The notes under the pieces: generated by a model | Databases searched by the model: none | Seen by the model: only the letters and a program-made list of their open reading frames with translations | What the model was told of the DNA's origin: nothing | Shown here: piece after piece, positions 14,369 through 16,851 of the stretch | How positions within the stretch are numbered: the stretch's first letter is position 1 | Layout of the letters: every line of letters begins with the position of its first letter | Translations under genes and position numbers: made by a program | Source: JADGHX01 sp035760965 | GTDB lineage: Bacteria > Pseudomonadota > Gammaproteobacteria > Steroidobacterales > Steroidobacteraceae | Direction: 5' to 3' | Assembly (NCBI GenBank): GCA_035760965.1 | Contig: DASTRY010000013.1 | Location: 1 to 16,851 of the forward strand | Length of the DNA: 16,851 nt

Positions 14369-15114
14369 AGAACGCAGCGAAGGCGCGGCCCGCAATCGAG
14401 TCCGATAGCCTGCATCGCCGGATTCGTGCCGAGATCGAGCGACGCATCCTCTCGGGCGAGTGGCGCCCGGGCGATCGCATTCCGTTCGAGCACGAGTTGA
14501 TGGCGCAGTACGGCTGCGCGCGGATGACCGTGAACAAGGCCATGGCGACGCTCGCAGACGCAGGCCTCATCGTTCGCCGCCGTCGCGCGGGGTCGTTCGT
14601 TGCCCAGCCGCGCATTCAGTCGGTCGTCCTCGAAATTCCGGACATTCAGGCCGAGATCGTCGCGCGCGGCGAGGACTATGGCCTGAAGCTCCTAGCGCGC
14701 CGCCGTCGCAAGCCGCTCGCCAAACGCGCCGATGAAAAAGCGCTGGCACGCAACGGTGATCTGCTCGCGCTTCGTTGTCTGCATCTCGCCAACGGAAGGC
14801 CCTTCGCGCTCGAGGATCGCCTCATTAGCCTCGCCGCCGTACCCGAGGCGGCGCATGTCGACTTCGCCCTCGAGTCCCCCGGAACGTGGCTGCTGGGTCA
14901 CGTGCCCTGGACGCAAGCGGAACACCGCATCTCCGCGATCAACGCGGACCGCGATATTGCCGCGATTCTCGACATCGAAGTGCGCGATGCCTGCCTCGCC
15001 GTCGATCGCCGTACGTGGCGCGGCTCCGAGCACATCACGCAGGTTCGCCAGGTCTTCCCCGGCACGCACTACGACCTCATCGCGCGCTTCGCGCCGAGCA
15101 CCACGAAGGCTTGA
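14365..15114 (+). CDS. hutC: Histidine-utilisation repressor, GntR family
   Basis: This 249-residue regulator has an N-terminal GntR winged helix-turn-helix (about 15-80: LHRRIRAEIERRILSGEWRP, then IPFEHELMAQYGCARMTVNKA and the wing RRRRAGSFVA). A UTRA ligand domain follows at about 95-240, with ALEDRLIS, HRISAINADRDIAAIL and HITQVRQVFPGTHYDLIARF. HutC proteins repress hut promoters and are released by urocanate. The gene follows hutF with a 4-nt overlap, giving autoregulation if the operator upstream of hutF is real. The frame is open upstream of ATG 14365 into hutF, but the chosen start matches the family. It is convergent with the cyclase gene, 21 bp away. Confidence 0.95.
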   Translation: MKNAAKARPAIESDSLHRRIRAEIERRILSGEWRPGDRIPFEHELMAQYGCARMTVNKAMATLADAGLIVRRRRAGSFVAQPRIQSVVLEIPDIQAEIVARGEDYGLKLLARRRRKPLAKRADEKALARNGDLLALRCLHLANGRPFALEDRLISLAAVPEAAHVDFALESPGTWLLGHVPWTQAEHRISAINADRDIAAILDIEVRDACLAVDRRTWRGSEHITQVRQVFPGTHYDLIARFAPSTTKA

Positions 15115-15135
15115 GCGCTCGCGGCGCGGCGCGCG

Positions 15136-16851
15136 TTACTCGTGCAGCTCCGTGGCCGCGACGCTCCTGCGAGGCAGCACCTCCACGACTTCGACCGGTT
15201 TGGTGCGGCCGCGCACGGCAAGCTCGCTCGTGCGCCCCAACGCAAACTCCGGCCCAAGGCGGTCGGCAATCTCCTTCGACACGAGCACGACCGCGCGGGT
15301 GGCCTTGGTCAGCGACTCGATGCGGCTCGCGAGATTCACGGGCTCGCCGACGACACCGTACTCGACGCGCTCGTCCGGACCGATGAGTCCGGCGATGACC
15401 TCACCCACGTGAATGCCGATTCCGATGGCGAGCGCCGGCTGCCCTTGCGCCGCCAGCTGCACGTTGAGCCGATCGAGCCGCGAGACGATGCCGAGCGCAG
15501 CGCGCACGGCGCGTTCGCAATGATCTGCGCGTGACTGCGGCGCGCCGAAGAGCGCCATCACGCCGTCGCCGGTGAACTGCTTGACGACGCCGCCCTCGGA
15601 CTCCACCGCCGCAACGACCTCCGTGAAGAACTGGTTCAGCACGCGTAGCAGGGTCGCCGGATCGAGCTGCGCGCTGAGCGCGGTGAAGCCGCGAATGTCC
15701 TGAAACAGAATGCTGACCTCGCGCCTCTCCCCCTGCAGCGGCACGCGTCCGTCGAGCACCGCCGCGGCGACATCGCGTGACACGAAGCGCCCGAACGTGT
15801 CCTTGATGTGTTCGCGCTCCTGCAGTCCATCGACCATTTCGTTGAAGGAATGCGCCAGAAACCCGAGCTCGTCCTCGCGCTCGATCTTCGACCGATAGTG
15901 CAGATTCCCCTTCAGCACCTCGTGCATGCCGGCGACGAGCGTGCGCACGGGCCGGATGATCCCGCCAGCCAGCCCCATCCCCACGAGTAGCGCAATAGCG
16001 AGCGCGGCGGCGCCGATACCCGCGATGCGCAGTTGCAGCGCATAGAGCGGTGCGAGCGCACGGTCATAAGAGCCTTGCACCAGCGCGTACAGAGGCCGGG
16101 CGACATGCGCTTCAATGGGCACGGCCAGCGACATGTAGCGTTCGTTGCCGATATCGAGCAGCGAGGAGGTGCGTGCGCTTTCGCGCAGAAGCCGCGCGCG
16201 ACGCTCGCCGGAAGCGATTGCGACCCCGCGCTTCCGCCCCGGCAGCGACGACGCGAACACATGCGTGTCCGTGACGAACGAGATGTCCGACCCGGTCTCT
16301 TCTTTGAGCCTCGTCGCGAGCGCATCGTCGATGACGTGGCCGAGCACCAGGAATCCGATCACGTCGGGCCCGAACACGGGCACTGCGACCACCTGAAAGA
16401 GCGTGCCGTCCACCTCGGCGATGGCGGACGCGGGCTGCTGTGTCCGCAGCGCTTCGCGAATGGGCGGAAAGCTTGCGATGGACCGCTGCACGTCCGGCTT
16501 CTTTTGCGAGACCGTCAGCAGCACGCCGGACTCGTCCGTGATCCAGAAGAGCTCGACGCCGATCCGCTCCTGATAGCTGAGTGCCGCCGACGCGAGCGTC
16601 TCCGGGTCGTACGTGGCAATGACGCGCTTCAAGCCGAAGTCGCTTGCCAGCAGCACGGAATTGCTCTTCAGGCGCGCCGCGCGCTCACGCAGGAGGTCCA
16701 GAAAGACTTGGCCGGTCGTCACCAGCTCGCGACTCAGCGTGCTCTTGGCATCCCGACTCACGACCAGTTGCGTGAACCCGAGCGTCGCGAGCAGCACGGC
16801 GAGGATCAGCGACGAAAACGCCAGAAAGATCTTCGTGCGCAGATTGCAGCG
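15136..16851 (-). CDS. Membrane class III nucleotide cyclase with Cache and HAMP domains (5' end outside window)
   Basis: The frame stays open through the right edge, giving 571 residues, so the start lies beyond 16851; an internal GTG at 16797 would cut into the first membrane segment. Numbering from the edge: a transmembrane helix at about 8-31, a periplasmic double-Cache-like sensor at 34-270, a second helix at about 275-299, HAMP at 297-350, and a class III cyclase domain at about 375-535. Metal-binding aspartates are D385 in FQDIRGFT and D429 in FTGDGVMALFG; the transition-state pair is N506 and R510 in VNLASRIE. The purine-specifying positions are non-standard: Q425 instead of Lys and G499 instead of Asp/Thr. 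The protein probably makes cAMP or cGMP in response to a periplasmic ligand, but the product cannot be told. Confidence 0.88.
   Translation of the reverse strand, partial: RCNLRTKIFLAFSSLILAVLLATLGFTQLVVSRDAKSTLSRELVTTGQVFLDLLRERAARLKSNSVLLASDFGLKRVIATYDPETLASAALSYQERIGVELFWITDESGVLLTVSQKKPDVQRSIASFPPIREALRTQQPASAIAEVDGTLFQVVAVPVFGPDVIGFLVLGHVIDDALATRLKEETGSDISFVTDTHVFASSLPGRKRGVAIASGERRARLLRESARTSSLLDIGNERYMSLAVPIEAHVARPLYALVQGSYDRALAPLYALQLRIAGIGAAALAIALLVGMGLAGGIIRPVRTLVAGMHEVLKGNLHYRSKIEREDELGFLAHSFNEMVDGLQEREHIKDTFGRFVSRDVAAAVLDGRVPLQGERREVSILFQDIRGFTALSAQLDPATLLRVLNQFFTEVVAAVESEGGVVKQFTGDGVMALFGAPQSRADHCERAVRAALGIVSRLDRLNVQLAAQGQPALAIGIGIHVGEVIAGLIGPDERVEYGVVGEPVNLASRIESLTKATRAVVLVSKEIADRLGPEFALGRTSELAVRGRTKPVEVVEVLPRRSVAATELHE

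Overview
This is a high-GC bacterial chromosomal window. It most resembles a proteobacterium, probably a gamma- or betaproteobacterium. The basis is the HutC-regulated histidine-utilisation cluster that uses the HutF/HutG route, the GTG starts, the dense gene packing with 4-nt stop/start overlaps, and a membrane nucleotide cyclase with Cache and HAMP domains. The genus cannot be named from the sequence alone.

The left third (1-4660) is accessory-like and loosely packed. It holds a possible minus-strand gene fragment at the left edge, a gene-free stretch, a minus-strand kelch/galactose-oxidase-like beta-propeller protein (612-1910), and an array of four 20-bp degenerate repeats. Next come a small SnoaL/NTF2-like protein (2110-2526) and two gene remnants that both lost their 5' parts and now lie head to head: a WD40/PD40 (TolB-like) propeller on the minus strand and the C-terminal winged helix of a Fic protein on the plus strand. 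A hairpin/T-run terminator and a promoter candidate separate these from an SDR-fold protein (3958-4659) that lacks the catalytic Ser and Tyr.

The middle (4705-7376) has the conserved two-gene unit ACT-domain protein (UPF0237) followed by a DUF711/UPF0210 protein on the minus strand. It is divergent from a hydroxypyruvate-isomerase-like TIM-barrel gene. A short minus-strand ORF with a good ribosome-binding site overlaps the isomerase 3' end.

The right half (7526-15114) is a complete five-step histidine-to-glutamate pathway. The minus-strand operon hutI-hutH-hutG-hutU has 4-nt overlaps at every junction, and it is divergent from hutF-hutC, which also overlap by 4 nt. The chemistry runs histidine -> urocanate (HutH) -> imidazolone propionate (HutU) -> formiminoglutamate (HutI) -> N-formylglutamate + NH3 (HutF) -> glutamate + formate (HutG). 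HutC is the GntR-family repressor, and a near-perfect 12-bp palindrome in the divergent region is the likely operator. The most notable point is that HutH carries Ala-Cys-Gly instead of the usual Ala-Ser-Gly at the site that forms the MIO electrophile. No hutD and no histidine/urocanate transporter is present in the window.

The window ends inside a convergent class III nucleotide cyclase gene whose 5' end lies beyond the right edge. I found no RNA genes, CRISPR arrays, insertion sequences or phage genes.
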